From: Buddleja alternifolia
Lineage: Eukaryota > Streptophyta > Magnoliopsida > Lamiales > Scrophulariaceae
Length of the DNA: 64,000 nucleotides
Assembly (NCBI GenBank): GCA_019426215.1
Contig: CM033400.1
Location: 23,854,568 to 23,918,567 of the forward strand
Direction of reading: 5' to 3'
In this document: piece after piece, positions 9,973 through 22,280 of the stretch
Position numbering within the stretch: position 1 is the stretch's first letter
How the letters are laid out: each line of letters starts with the position of its first letter
Notes under the pieces: generated by a model
What the model was told of the DNA's origin: nothing
What the model saw: only the letters and a program-made list of their open reading frames with translations
Database searches by the model: none
Translations under genes and position numbers: made by a program

Positions 9973-12900
9973 TTAAGCGTTTAAATCGATCATACCTAAT
10001 TCACTTCTCAGAGTGAGAAAGCGTTGTTCGTTGAGCGCTTTGGTGAAGATATCTGCCAGTTGTTTGTCAGTTCCAATGAAATGCATGGAGATATCTTTCT
10101 TTTGAACGTGGTCACGCAAGAAATGGTATCTAATGTCAATGTGTTTGGTTCTAGAATGAAGGACAGGATTTTGGGTCATAGCTAAAGCGCTTTGGTTATC
10201 ACAATGGATTGGGGCAGGACCTAGGATTGTTCCATAATCTCTAAGTTGTTGCCTCATCTAAAGGATTTGTGCACAACAGCTTCCAGCAGCTACATATTCT
10301 GCCTCAGCGGTAGAAGTCGCTATAGATTGTTGTTTCTTACTATGCCACGAAACTAGTCTGTCACCTAGAAATTGACATGTACCACTAGTACTTTTTCTAT
10401 CTATTTTGCATCCTGCAAAATCTGCGTCTGAATAACCAATTAGTTCAAAAGAAGAATCCTGTGGATACCATAAGCCCACATTTTGTGTGCCTTTTAGGTA
10501 CTTAAGGATTTTCTTGGTAGCACTTAAGTGTGATTCTCTAGGGTCAGATTGAAAACGTGCACACATGCATACCGAAAACATAATATCAGGTCTACTAGCG
10601 GTAAGATAAAGAGGTGATCCAATAATACCCCTATAGTTAGTGATATCAATTTTCTTCTCACTTTCATCTTTATCTAACTTAAGCGTTTGGCTCATTGGAA
10701 TTTTTGAAGATGATACATTTTTCATACCAAATTTCTTTATCATATCTCTAGTATACTTAGCTTGGTTTATAAATATTCCATTAGGGAGTTGTTTAACTTG
10801 TAATCCTAAGAAAAAAGTTAATTCACCCATCATGCTCATTTCAAATTGTTCTTGCATCATTTTCGAAAATTTCTCACACAATCGCTTATTAGTAGAACCA
10901 AATATAATATCATCAACATAGATTTGGACTAAGAGAATATCTTCATTATGGGTAATTTTAAATAACGTTGTGTCAACGCTGCCTTTTGAAAAGCCTTTAC
11001 CTATAAGGAAGATAGAGAGAGTGTCATACCATGCTCTTGGTGCTTGTTTAAGGCCATAGAGTGCCTTATCCAGTTTGTAGACCATACTTTTGCCATGGTT
11101 GTTGATGAATCCTGGAGGTTGCTCCACATAGAATTCTTCTTGGAGTTTACCATTCAAGAATGCACTCTTCACGTCCATTTGATATACTGTGAACTTGTTC
11201 AATGCGGCAAACGCTAGAAACATTCTAATCGCTTCAAGACGAGCTACTGGGGCATAAGTCTCATCAACGTCAATACCCTCTTCTTGACAATAACCCTGAG
11301 CGACTAATCTAGCTTTGTTTCTTATAACAATGCCATCTTCATCCATTTTGTTCCTAAACACCCATCTAGTTCCAATGACTCCTTGGTGAGTTGGTCTTGG
11401 TACTAGCGTCCAAACCTTGCTTCTCCCAAATTGGTTAAGCTCTTCTTACATCGCTTCTACCCAACTTGAATCACTAAGCGCTTCATCCACTTTCTTTGGT
11501 TCCATTTGAGATAGAAAGCTTGCGAACATGGCCTCATTAATTGTGGCGGACCTAGTTCTAACAGGTGCTCCAATATCTCCAATTACTAGATCTGGTGGAT
11601 GATCTCTAAGCCATTTTCGGTGTGGTTGGAACGGGTTGAGAGATTCTTGATTAGCAATCGCTTGATTCTCATTTGTCTCTAGCACAGTCGCTTCATCATT
11701 CACAGTTCCAATTTGCTCTTGATGATCATTCTCTTCATGATCATTAGCGATTCTGACTTCATCATTATTTGTAACCTCACGAGTAACCTTAGGAAAAGGC
11801 ACAAAGATCTCATCATCCTCATTGTCACTATCATCTTCAAGATTAATTTGTGACGCTTGTTGGGCAAGATCTTCAATTCCTACATCATCAGGAATAACCT
11901 TACTCGGCTCTTGGTTAGCATCATCAAACACAACATGAATGGATTCTTCAACCTTCGATTTAATCTTATTTAAGATGCGAAAACTTTTTCCATTCTTGGC
12001 ATAGCCTAGAAAGATTCCCTCATCCGCTTTAGGATCAAACGTCTTTAGGCTGTGGGATCCATTGTTATGAATGAAACATTTTGAACCAAAAACATGAAAA
12101 TATGAAACGTTAGGCTTACGTCCCTTCCACAACTCATATGGAGTCTTCTCATGTTGCTTGTTGATCATACACCGGTTCTGAGTGTAGCAAGCGGTGTTGA
12201 TGGCTTCGGCCCAAAACCTTTGAGGCAGCTTGGATTCTGCTAGCATCGTCCTAGTGGCTTCTTTAAGCGTTCTGTTCCGTCGCTCAGCAACTCCATTTTG
12301 TTGAGGTGTTCTAGGAGCAGAATACTCATGGAGTATTCCAAAATCTGTACAAAACTTCTCAACAAATTGGTTAGAAAATTCAGTTCCTCTGTCGCTTCTA
12401 ATTCTTGTCACCGTTAGATCTTTTGAATTTTGTAGTTGACGGATTAGCACTGTGAGCTTGACACTAGTTTCATCTTTGTTCGCTAGAAATTCTACCCATG
12501 TACAGCGAGAGAAATCATCAACTATTACTAGCGAGTACTTTTTGCCACTAACACTCATGATTTGAATAGGTCCAAACAAATCTAAATGCAATAGTTCAAG
12601 AACTCTAGAAGTAGATAGACATGGTTTCTTTTTGAAAGATGACTTAACTTGTTTACCCATTTGACAAGCGTCACATAAGCGATTCTTTTGAAAGGAACCT
12701 TTAGGTAATCCCTCGACAAGATTTAGCGATATTAACTGAGAGATTGCCTTAAAGTTGAGATGATTCATTTTTCTATGCCATAACCAACCCAATTCATTTT
12801 GACTTTTAGCAACAATGCATGTGGGGTTGTTATCAAAAGTAGAATCCCAATCCACTAAATATACATTGTTTGTTCTTTTTCCTCTTAATTTAGTAGACTT

Positions 12901-13212
12901 AGTCTTAGTGTCGTTAACATAGCAGAAGTCGCTTGAGAATTTTACTTCAGAGCCTTTATCACAAAATTGACTAATGCTTAACAGGTTATGCTTAAGACCC
13001 TCAACATAATATACATCACTGATCATGATGTTCCCCCTATGCATGATACCTATACCTTTGGTTTTACCTTTGGAGTTATCACCGAATATAACTTGAGGAC
13101 CGTTGGTAGCTTGATAGTTGACTAGAAGATTTTGGGAACCAGTCATGTGTCTTGACGATCCACTATCAATGTACCAAACTGAAGTATCGGTGCTGGCTCT
13201 AGGTACCTGCAT
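9973..13212 (-). pseudogene. pol: Element B pol polyprotein (PR-INT-RT-RNase H), two nonsense codons
   Basis: A single frame of 1,080 codons is present. Protease has [13 protein letters not shown] near residue 13. The pre-integrase zinc finger shows H-x3-H and CDACQMGK. The integrase D, D, E residues are visible in DLFGP, IRSDRGTEF and [13 protein letters not shown] shows [12 protein letters not shown] and the YVDD box. RNase H shows [16 protein letters not shown] and CDNQSAL. Stops at 11446-11448 (Gln CAA to TAA) and 10258-10260 (Trp TGG to TAG) break it in the linker before RT and in RNase H. All catalytic residues otherwise look intact. The frame is +1 relative to gag. The ATG at 13212 is not shared by C or D, so the true start is uncertain. 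Confidence 0.95.
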
Positions 13213-13225
13213 TTAAAGGATAGTT

Positions 13226-15433
13226 CTAATTCTTCTTAGGTACCCATGTTGTTTTGGGTCCTTCAGTGTTAGTAACTTTGGTTTGAATTAAAACTTTAGG
13301 AACCCATATTTGCTTAGTCTTCATTGTGGGAATACTGGCCTTCTTGGGTTTCACATCGTGTTGTGTGTGCTTTTTGGGTGTGTAATAATATCCTCGATTA
13401 TAATAGTAGTCATAATCATAGTCATAGTCATAATCATCATAGTATCGATAATATGACCTTGACCGTCTCGGATTTTGACGCTAGTATTTCCTTGGCGCTC
13501 GCTTGGGTTGCACTTTTGGTGCTGGACGCTTAACGCTTGATTCACAGTGGTTAGGTTTATCCTTAGCCTTTTGAGCGTTTGGATGAATCTTCCTTTGTGA
13601 ATCATTTGCCTTTGTCTTTCCCTTGCCTGAGTCAGCTTTGGCTTTCTCATTTGGCCTCATACCTTTGTCGCTTGGTTCATTCAGCGTTTGACTTGGTGAA
13701 CTTTCTTCAACAAAGTGAACACCCTTTCCTTTGTTGTTTGCCGTAACATTAGGTTTATTTGGTTGTTTACCGTATTTATTGCATCCTAAATCGGTCTTTT
13801 CACCAAATAATCTAGTTACCTCAGTCACATTATCCAAGTTTCTAGAAGCTTTTGATAATGATGAGACGAGCTGCTCTGATTTGGCAAGTCTAGCGATCAG
13901 ATCAGCTTCTCTTTTGACTATTATATCAAGATCATTTTTCAATTGAATAACTTCACTCTCAAGTGATTGGTTCTTTTCAATGCACTGTTGCTGAATTCGC
14001 AACTCTGCTCTGAGTGTCACTTTATCTCTTGTGAGTGATGAGATAATATCGAGATCATTTTGATATATTTTGGTAGCTTCTTGACATTCATTGTAGTATT
14101 CTTTGACTTTGTCAAGTAATTCATCATAAGAAAGAGGAATTGATATTTTATTGGTTACCTCAGGTAGCGAATCGTGAGTCGCTTCATCATTTCTTGCCAT
14201 AAGACAAATCAACGCTGAGTCGCAAGTAGGCTCATCATCACTACTTTCGACTGATGATTCCAAGTCCTCTTCAGGTACGAAGAATGGTTCAGATTCCGCT
14301 AACAATCCCTGTTGGCGAAGGTTGCTCCTGAATTGGTTTCTATCCGCATAGTCTTGCCTTGAGGGCTTTGACACATTTGGATAAGGGCAATTCACTTGGT
14401 AGTGCCCTGGTTGTCTGCAATTATAACACAAATTAGTTTTCATTTTCTGTTCAGTGGATAATCGCTTTGAGACTACTGGCGCTGAGAGATTTTGAGTAGG
14501 GGACGGAGGCGCTTGGTATGGAACTGGTGCTACTGGTTGAGGTGCAGAGTATACTGGCGCTTGATACTGAGGCGCTGGAGCAGGGGGAGGAGTTTGAAAT
14601 GACGTTTGTCCGATAGGATTTCTCTTGTCATATCTTAAAATTTTTTTCAATTTCTTGACCAATAAAGCCATTTCCTTTTCTTCATTTGATTCCGAGGTTT
14701 TAACCTCACTGACCGCTTTACCCTTGCTTTTGGTTGTAGCGATCAAAGCTCCTGATTCAGTCGATGTGTCGCTGACTTCACCCAATTCGAACTCAAATGC
14801 CTTTAATTCTGAAAAGACATGCTCTGGAGTAAGAGTCTCCAAAGTCTGTGATTCTCTCATAGCAACAGTCTTGATTAGATATTTGCTTGGAAGACTTCTG
14901 AAAATTTTGTTGACCATTTCCTTGTTGGTCAATTCCTTGTCTAATGACGCTAACTCTGTAACAAGCAAAGTAAACCTTGCGTCCAATTGTTCTAGCGTCT
15001 CATTGGGCTGCATCTTGAAATGCTCAAATCTTTGCATGGCTATGGAAAGCTTATTCTCCTTCATTTGTGCTGATCCTTCGCACACTATAGCCAGCTTATC
15101 CCATATTTCTTTGGAAGTCTTACATTGCTTGATCTTGTTGAACAATGCATCGTTGTCTCCTAATGCTGAGTAAAGTGCACTATGTCCAACATTATCTAGA
15201 TTTGCTCTTTTTCGATCCTCAGGCGTCCATTCTAACTTAGGTTTCTCGACATACCCATCTGGAGTAGCCTCGATTGCTTCAGGGGCTCGAGTTACAACTT
15301 TCATAATCTGAATGGGACCACCTGTAATTACATCACACATTTCACTATCGCATGAGCACAAGTAAGCGAATGCTCTAAGTTTCCAAGAATCATAATTTGA
15401 CTCTACCAACTTAGGCATTTTGTTGAAAGCCAT
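13226..15433 (-). pseudogene. gag: Element B Gag, one nonsense codon
   Basis: The frame runs 735 codons from ATG at 15433 to TAG at 13226-13228. It starts MAFNKMPKLVESNYDSWK, typical of copia Gag, and has the UBN2-like helical capsid region to about residue 220. Next come a Pro/Gln-rich stretch, the zinc knuckle CYNCRQPGHYQVNC near residue 335, a coiled-coil region, Lys-rich sequence, and a Tyr/Asp-rich tail encoded at 13370-13460. A CAG to TAG change at 13481-13483 would remove the last 85 codons, including the Tyr/Asp tail. C (734 codons, uninterrupted) shows that the longer reading is the ancestral one. Gag packages the RNA in cytoplasmic particles. Confidence 0.93.
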
Positions 15434-15533
15434 AATGAGATATTTTTGGAGAGAAAGATTAAAGCGATTAGGTTAAAAAAATGGATCTGAACAAGCAGTT
15501 ATGCTCGAAAACGCTTAGGTTTCTAATTCAACC

Positions 15534-15545
15534 GCTCTGATACCA
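15534..15545 (-). promoter_or_regulatory. Element B primer binding site (initiator tRNA-Met)
   Basis: The reverse strand reads TGGTATCAGAGC, the complement of the 3' end of plant initiator tRNA-Met. It lies two bases inside the 5' LTR and is the minus-strand priming site. Confidence 0.96.
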
Positions 15546-15547
15546 CT

Positions 15548-17057
15548 TGGTGGTCCCAAGTGGCATACGAAAGGGTCTAGAAGGGGGGGAGGGGGTTGAA
15601 TAGACCCTGAAGTCTTTTTCGACTTCACAAATTTTCGTATCACTTTAGAAATTTGAACGCTTGGAAAGACTGAGCGCTTGGGTCAGACGCTTCAGAGTAG
15701 TTAACTTAGACTTAGTGATTTCAGCAGTTTACCAAAGTAGGGCAACGCTTAGATCGCTTAATCAGGGTTAGCACAGCGGAAATGATTTTTAGCGTTCTTT
15801 TAGATAGTTTAATCGCTTTGCAATTTTATTTGTCTTTTTCAGAAGAATGTAATGTGATGAATATAAGACAATAAAATATAAATGACACAATAATTTATAA
15901 GGTTCACTAGGTGATGTAATCCCAGCTACGTCCTTCTTCTCCTTTTTCACTTGGAGGAATTTACTATGATGATTATCAAAGAATCACACAGAAATTTCTA
16001 CAAAATAGTAATGGATGAAAATGATGTTGGGCTCCTTGATCACACAGACTTCAGCACCAATGAAGATCGTCTTCTTCAAGCTTCTCTCACTCAGAAATAC
16101 TGCCTGAAAGGTTTTCAACAACTTTTCTCACTCAGATGAAAGGTTGAGGTTTGTCACTAGGATTTGTTTGTTTTTAGAGAAGATCAAACAACTTGGAATA
16201 TCTCAGTTGGAATTTGAATTTCTTCTTTGGAAGATGTTTGAGATATTTGTGACTGTCTGGAATGTAGATGAAAAGCTTGAAAGGTTTTGGCTATGGGGTT
16301 TCTAAGCTTTTTCAAAAAGAATGTACGTAAGATTTTTGGCAATAATTTTCTCGTATATTCTTGTTGTTATTTTTTGTGTTTTTCAGAAGCAAGGTATTTA
16401 TAGGCAATTTCTTGGGATCTTTCCGTTGGACATATGTAGAAGCGTACCTTTCACGTGGCGCGGGATCATACCTAAAGTCTGACATTCCTGAAAATTCGCT
16501 GAATCCGATTGGACGGGAGCAGCTAAAACTCTGAATTTTCTGACAGTCTGGTCAAAAGGTGGCTTGTCCACAAGTCCCGGTAGCTTATCACATTTAATGC
16601 TCTTATCAGGCATTTAATGCATTTGAATTTATTTCCCGTTGGAAATAAATGTCCGTTGAATGATTGCATTTAAGTCCTTCATGACTTGAGGATTTATTTC
16701 CGGTGGATCTTTCATCCATCGCTTGAAACTAATTGAGCGCTTGATCCATATATCCTGAAATAGGTTCCTTTAGCGTTTGACGGGCGCTAAGAGACAAATC
16801 TTCGTCTCTGGTTGACTTCAGACGCTGGTCTTCACCTTCTTCTCTAATAGACTCACCTAAAATTCTACTAGCGATTCAGTTACTAAGACATAGTCTAAAA
16901 TCTACAAAGATAAAAATTACAAGCCTTAATAAAATTACAAACTTTTCAAACGCTTAAACAATGATCTAAAGAAAACATAAACTTACATTTCATTTGGGGT
17001 CTAACAATGAATCCTATCTTGTCATCATCAAAACATCTAACATGAAATTTCCTAACA
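15548..17057 (-). repeat. Element B 5' LTR
   Basis: At 1510 bp it is about 98% identical to 3059-4567. It contains the element's promoter, with TATA box TATTTATA at 16395-16402 as seen on the + strand. The near-terminal run reads G7-A-G5, where the partner has 13 G's. Confidence 0.96.
16395..16402 (-). promoter_or_regulatory. TATA box in B 5' LTR
   Basis: The reverse strand reads GCCTATAAATACC. The same site is at 3905-3912 (B 3' LTR), 1256-1263 (A), 59412-59419 and 47173-47180 (C), and 38075-38082 (D). Conservation across all LTRs supports it as the U3 core promoter. Confidence 0.8.
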
Positions 17058-17346
17058 ATAGTTCCTCTCATCTCTTCTAGCCGCCTATGGGAGATGGAGA
17101 AGAAAATTTCCAAAAATCAATTCCTCGCGTGATGATCTAGAGATGGGACGATTGGACCGTTCATGAAGGGTGAGGATTAGTTGAATATGCTACAATAGGT
17201 AAGCAATTTATCGCATTCTTTGTATTCATGATTTTGTAAAATCAACGAATAGCCATAAATTGATTTTAGCTTTTAGTATTCCAGATATGTTTAATTTCCG
17301 CTGCGCATGATACCAGCCGCTACGCATGATACCAGGATTCCCAACA
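17058..17346 (+). repeat. Element F 5' LTR, segment 2
   Basis: This continues segment 1 across element B; 17058-17062 is the repeated ATAGT. It ends GATTCCCAACA just before the primer binding site. It matches 29961-30212 of the F 3' LTR, which lacks the last part. Confidence 0.88.
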
Positions 17347-17347
17347 G

Positions 17348-17359
17348 TGGTATCACAGC
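17348..17359 (+). promoter_or_regulatory. Element F primer binding site
   Basis: TGGTATCACAGC is one change from the standard initiator-Met site and lies one base after the LTR. It sets F's orientation as +. Confidence 0.85.
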
Positions 17360-18236
17360 TAAATTTGTTGGCTTCGATAATTTATTTACGTGTTCTTGAT
17401 TTTTATGTAATTAATATTGTGTTGATGCATTGTTGGTAATTTGGAATTATCAAATTGATCGAAAATTCTAAAAAATGGATTTGCAAATGTTAATTTCTGG
17501 AAAATTGAAATTAATGTTTTTTCTGGAAAATCGATTGAATCTTGAGGTTAATGGGTTGTTTTTACAAATCTGAAATTTTGTGAATTTTTGGATTGCAATC
17601 TGTTTTTGGGCTGCAATTTTTATTTCTGAAAAACTGGTTTACAATCTGAAATTGGGCAAAACAAATTCTGGATTCACGGTTCGTGGTTCGTGGTGTTCTT
17701 CGTGTCGCCGCTGTTCATCAGAGATGGCGGGATTGGACACCATATAAAGCGTTGCTAGAAAGTTTGTTGTAATCGTTGTCAATTTCGATGCCTTAAATCA
17801 TCAGAATTGCTGGTGAAGATGAATGTGAAAGACATCGGATTCGGCCGTCTAAGTGATGGCTGGAATCTCAAGTTTTGGTCTCAAAATTATCACCGTTTTT
17901 TCACGATTGAATTGCCTCTAAAAATTGCAAGAGATGATTGTCTTGCTTTGGGATATTTTGGCCGGGATTTGAGATGCTAATTTCATCGGGAGGGCCATCG
18001 AAACCGCTGAATTTTTGCCGCTGAAACAATCGTCGAAATCGCAAGTTTTGTGGCGATGTTCTTGGCTACAAATTTTAGTCGCTACGCCATTGAGTCTGAA
18101 GCTTGATATCACCGGAAGAGATGATCAGAGAAGCATCGATTTGCGCCATGGAAGTCATGATTTCAGTGGTCAAAATTGGCTATGATGTCCGGCTTTTCGC
18201 AGAGTTCCGATGGCAGACTCGGATGGGGATATGAAG

Positions 18237-18244
18237 GGTGACAT
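18237..18244. repeat. MITE target-site duplication (left)
   Basis: GGTGACAT is repeated at 18595-18602. An 8-bp duplication is the hAT-superfamily signature. Confidence 0.85.
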
Positions 18245-18594
18245 TAGGGGTGTAAACGAGCCGAGTTGAACCGAACGAGATATTGTTCAAGCTTGTTTGA
18301 AATACAATCGAGCTTCAAAGTTTCTGTTTGAACTTGTTTGATTAGTAATCGAGCCGAGCTCAAACGAGCTTTAATCGAGCCGAACACGAGTTGAGCTCGA
18401 GTAGTTTGATTTTTTGTACATATTTTTATTATTTTTTACTAATCGAGCCGAGTTGGAGCCGAACTTCAAAACTTATCAAACAAAAAAAAGTTGTTCAAGC
18501 TTGGTTTGATAAGTTAACGAACCGAGCTCAAACGAGCTTTTAGCAATCGAGCTCGAGCCGAGTATTGAGTAGTTTGGTTCATCTTTCACCCCTA
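18245..18594. mobile_element. hAT-like MITE, 350 bp
   Basis: It begins TAGGGGTGTAAAC and ends TTTCACCCCTA, giving 8-bp perfect terminal inverted repeats with weaker pairing beyond. It is flanked by an 8-bp duplication. The inside is full of CGAGCCGAG and CTCGAG words and has no coding capacity. It must have been moved by a transposase supplied elsewhere. Similar 'AGGGGTGTAAACGAGCC' elements are widespread in plants. Confidence 0.88.
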
Positions 18595-20508
18595 GGTGAC
18601 ATCGGTGCTGCAAGGCGCTACAGCCTTTACGGTCGAAATCACGTCACCAGCGACGGAGCTGCGATTCAAGCGCGGTCAAGGAAGATGAAGTCGTTGCCCC
18701 TTTGCTAGACTAAAATATGTGCTGGGCTCGGCCCAGCACAGTTCAGTTTAATTTGCGCTGGGCCAAAATGAATAGTGTTGGAGCAAGCCCAGTGAAATAA
18801 TCAATTACATTTAGCCCGACGAAATTAGATTTCGCTGTGCTTGATCCAATGTTTGATGGATTTTTTCTAGCAAAGGTTGTGATAGTGTGTTGGGTTTAAC
18901 CAAATACATTTGCACACTTTGTGTTGGACTTAACCTATGCAAAATAAATTGACTTAAATTGGGTTGGATCAAATACTTAATTTGGATTAATTGGGTCTTC
19001 ATTCTTCCTTGTTAATTAGATCCTTCAAGTAAATTAAATAGAATTAATTGATAATAAATTAAATTGTATTTGATTTATATTAAATTAAATTGATTTAAAT
19101 TTACTTATCAAAATTAAATTAGTTTTAATTGAGTTATTAATTAAATTAGATTTAAATTTTGTAAGTTGATTAAATTAGATATAATCACCTATCAAAATTG
19201 AATTCATTTTAATTATCTACTTAATTTGATTATTTTTAATTTTATAATGATTAAATTCGATTCAGTCATTGGATTTGTGAGCATGTGAAAATTAAATTAG
19301 ATTTGGTTTCACCTTTATTGAGTTAATATTTAATCTACCCATGAAAGTTAGATTGAGTTTATTTTCATTGGGATTAAATTATATTTAGTCTATCTATGAA
19401 AATCAATTTGGATTTAATTTCACTATTGATTAAATAAGATTTTATATTCTCATGATAATTAAATTATATTTAATTATTATAAATTAGATTTGTCGATCGC
19501 ATGAAAATTAAATGAATTCAATTTTACTTCGATAAATTGGATTTAGTCTTGGTACTAAAACTGAATGAGATTTAATTTTCTAATTCTCAAATTGGATTTG
19601 ATTATTAAATAAATTAGATTTATTTTATGCTTTTGCTCACTTATATGCTCGTATATACTATATGCTCATTTTATGTGATAAAAACACCTCCCGTGAACTA
19701 AGATCTTATATTTATATTTGAGCATGCTCTAAAATATATGTTGATTAGTCCATTGGCTTGGGCCGATCTAGAAAGCTCATGGAAGTGTGTATGTAGGTAG
19801 AATTACTAGGTGTTTTCTACGTTTTATATGTTTGTTTGCGCTTTAAAAATTAATATGCATGATTGAGACCTCTATGAAAATGATTAAATTCTCCCACATT
19901 TTAAAATATTAAGTTGGTAAAGGGTACTAGTATCCTGTTCTCCACTGAACTTAGAGAAAAGTGAAATGATATTTAATATATAATATCGTCCCTAAGCAAT
20001 GGGGGTTACATATATATTGAAATATATTTTAGAATTTCTAAGTGGGTCGAAACAAATTTCACCCCACATACCCGCAAAAGGTAGCAAGGTGAAATTAAAT
20101 TGTTAGAATGATAGACAGTTAGTGGGTTAAACTTAAATTATTCATAAATCCATATGACTGATAAAATGTTGCGATTTAATGAATAATGAACGAAGGGACC
20201 GAATCATCAATTTGATGGGTTGGTGTTGGACATCACTTTAATAGATTAGTAGGCCACATACCAACAAAAGGTTGCAACTTATTAAACTAGTTAAAAAACT
20301 TAACCACGCACTAAGAAATCTATGCAACGAGATTTCCAAAAACTGCAGTGGGAGTGCAATATTTAGTAATGTAGTGGGAGCAAAGTAAAATTCAAGTCCT
20401 ATTTTTACTTGTGTGCTATACATAAACACCTAATTAAGATCTTGGTATATTTCTTGCTTTAGTTTACATCTCTCTTAGATTGATAACCCGTTTAGTTAGT
20501 TATGCTTG

Positions 20509-20760
20509 AGAATTTTGTCCAAATTGGCCTAACCATATCACCTGACTTAGAAACTTGAGGATGGTCCTCAGTTTATAGTAGTTGAATTATATGCTTGAAG
20601 AAAGCCTTACTCAAGTTTAAGTATGGAATGACGAGTATGGCTATTATATGAGGCGCACCAGATACAGAACTGTGTTTTTTTTAAAAAAAAAAAAAAACTA
20701 GTGTTCTATGACCGATTTTCTCAACTTCTTATATTCTGTATTCTAGAGTTAGTGCTCATG
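20509..20760 (+). pseudogene. Element F gag remnant
   Basis: Scraps of a copia Gag are visible, mainly LRNLRMVLS encoded near 20545-20575. This corresponds to E's Gag start (PNYIEWLTMLRMVLS). Frameshifts and stops are frequent. The right limit is uncertain, and I see no clear zinc knuckle between here and 21100. Confidence 0.5.
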
Positions 20761-21129
20761 ATTGAAGAATTTGAATGAAGTGAAAAGCTGGAAGAAAGAG
20801 AGCTATTTTATGGTGGAACTAGACATTGTCATAGGTGTCTACATAAGATCCAACTTTGTTTTTTTTTAAATATTCTGGGCATTTATAAGAGTGTTGGATG
20901 ATCGATCAGTTTTCCAAATGGTACTAAGAATGTTTTTCTTTCGTGAATAGGTCAAGAAATGATACCTCTTTAAGTTTGGTATTAACTTAGCTGGCTATTA
21001 TTTTGGAAATAAATGTTAGAACAATGTATCCTTACTAAAATTGTTAACAACGATTTAAAAGTTTGGAATTAGTTTACTGTGAACATAAATGCCAAAGAGC
21101 ATAGTATGCGAAAGACAAATTAGAGAAAT

Positions 21130-21830
21130 TGTTTGGCACTTGAGATTAGGTTATGGCTTAGGAGCTTAAGATTCATAAGTTAGGAGAAACATGGAGATAA
21201 CAGACAATTGGGATTGGATCCCTATCGAAACTTAAGAATCTTATCTCAAAGATAGGATGACCAAATCTCCCTTCACTGGGCAAACATTAAAGGGCCACTC
21301 AAGTTTTGAAGTTTGGTGCGTACTGACGCCTATGGTTGAAAAAGGATATCATATAAGAGCACTACGATTGGACCGCAATGATTTCCTAACTTGACTCGTT
21401 CCTAATAGAATGTAGCATTGTTTCACAGCTGAATTTTCCAGCGACTCTACAATTAAATAAGGCAGTAGTATGCAAGAACGAGGCATTGTTAGACATAACT
21501 TATTATATGCTAAACTACATGGAATTGCCCAATTCATAGTGAGTCATGCACTACTCATAAGTGAATCTTGAATAGATGTCCCTCCAAATTCATTTCTAAT
21601 GCAACATATTAGATATGGCGCAAGTGGAAGCATAGTCCTAAGTACGTGAGGATAGGGAGATAACCAACCTACGTATAAAAGACAAAGGTAAAGAATTTGG
21701 AGGCTAAGTCCTTAAAAGGACATTTTGTTGGTTGTCTCAAATGATTTAGTGGGAAACCTCTTTTACCTACATGATGATTGGATGATCATTGTGGCCTTGA
21801 AGGCCACCATTCTCGAAGATAAGTTCATTT
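21130..21830 (+). pseudogene. Element F integrase remnant
   Basis: Pieces of a copia integrase are present in several frames: an LRLG pre-integrase scrap near 21145, a KSPFTGQ-like stretch near 21270, and a VRTDAYG-like match to the first catalytic Asp region near 21320. A FVGY...FYLHDDWMIIVAL match to E's FVGYPEDSMGYLFYLHND lies at about 21725-21800. No frame stays open, so it is long dead. Confidence 0.65.
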
Positions 21831-22109
21831 GAGAAAGTCAAGTTGGTAGAAAGATTGTTCTATAAGAACAAAACAAAACTCCTTAAGAGACTACTATTCA
21901 ATAAATCCAAAACATGCCCGTTATAACACAACCACCAACGAATTGGTCTGGTAGAGTATCTCAGTCGTCGTCTGCTACGAGGAAAGCATAGGTTGTACGA
22001 TACAGCAGAGGGGATCCATGGATACAATCCCTCAATGCATGACAAATCGATGGTAGTTATGGACTCTATGAGAAGGTGTAAGGCTATGAAAGTGAAGATG
22101 GATTAGATG

Positions 22110-22280
22110 TCTTTGAATCAATCCAAGACTCTAGTAGATCACCTCGAGAGTGTTACACCTGTCAGAGGTGAACAGATCTACAAGATAAAGATTGATTCGA
22201 ATGGCAAGGCCAGGCTGATGGCGAAGGGTGTAGTCAAAGGAAGGGCATTGACTATGAGGAAGTCCCTTTTCCACCGCTAT
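22110..22280 (+). pseudogene. Element F reverse transcriptase start, remnant
   Basis: An open stretch includes KIDSNGKARLMAKGVVKG, matching the copia RT entry (E has KARLVAKGCSQKEG). Element I interrupts the element about 150 bp downstream. Confidence 0.6.

Larger units (their letters stand above)
3059..17057 (-). mobile_element. Element B: complete 14.0 kb Sirevirus-like Ty1/copia retrotransposon
   Basis: B is read on the reverse strand. The order is 5' LTR (15548-17057), initiator-Met PBS, gag, pol (PR-INT-RT-RH), internal polypurine tracts, a three-exon extra gene, PPT, and 3' LTR (3059-4567). A perfect 5-bp TSD (ATAGT) frames it. About 30-35 differences between the LTRs, counted by eye over 1.5 kb, give roughly 98% identity, so insertion was recent. 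The long Gag with one zinc knuckle, the PR-INT-RT order, the MSMMGEL motif in RT and the post-pol gene place it with Sireviruses (SIRE/Maximus). Nonsense codons in gag, pol and the extra gene make this copy non-autonomous. Confidence 0.96.
17360..20508 (+). other. Element F long untranslated leader
   Basis: About 3.1 kb has no coding region; 350 bp of it is a MITE. 'Ccattggcttgggccgatctag' near 19750 matches E's leader in reverse at 44450-44480. The AAAGGTWGCAA motifs at 20075-20280 match E's repeated CAACCCTTTA motif. The stretch 19010-19640 is very AT-rich with recurring AAATTAGATTT words. An 8-bp stem hairpin (TGCTGGGC/GCCCAGCA) is at 18720-18738. Confidence 0.65.

Noticed and set aside
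20675..20700. T8-A15 run as a retroposed poly(A) tail
   Set aside because: No LINE/SINE body or target duplication nearby.
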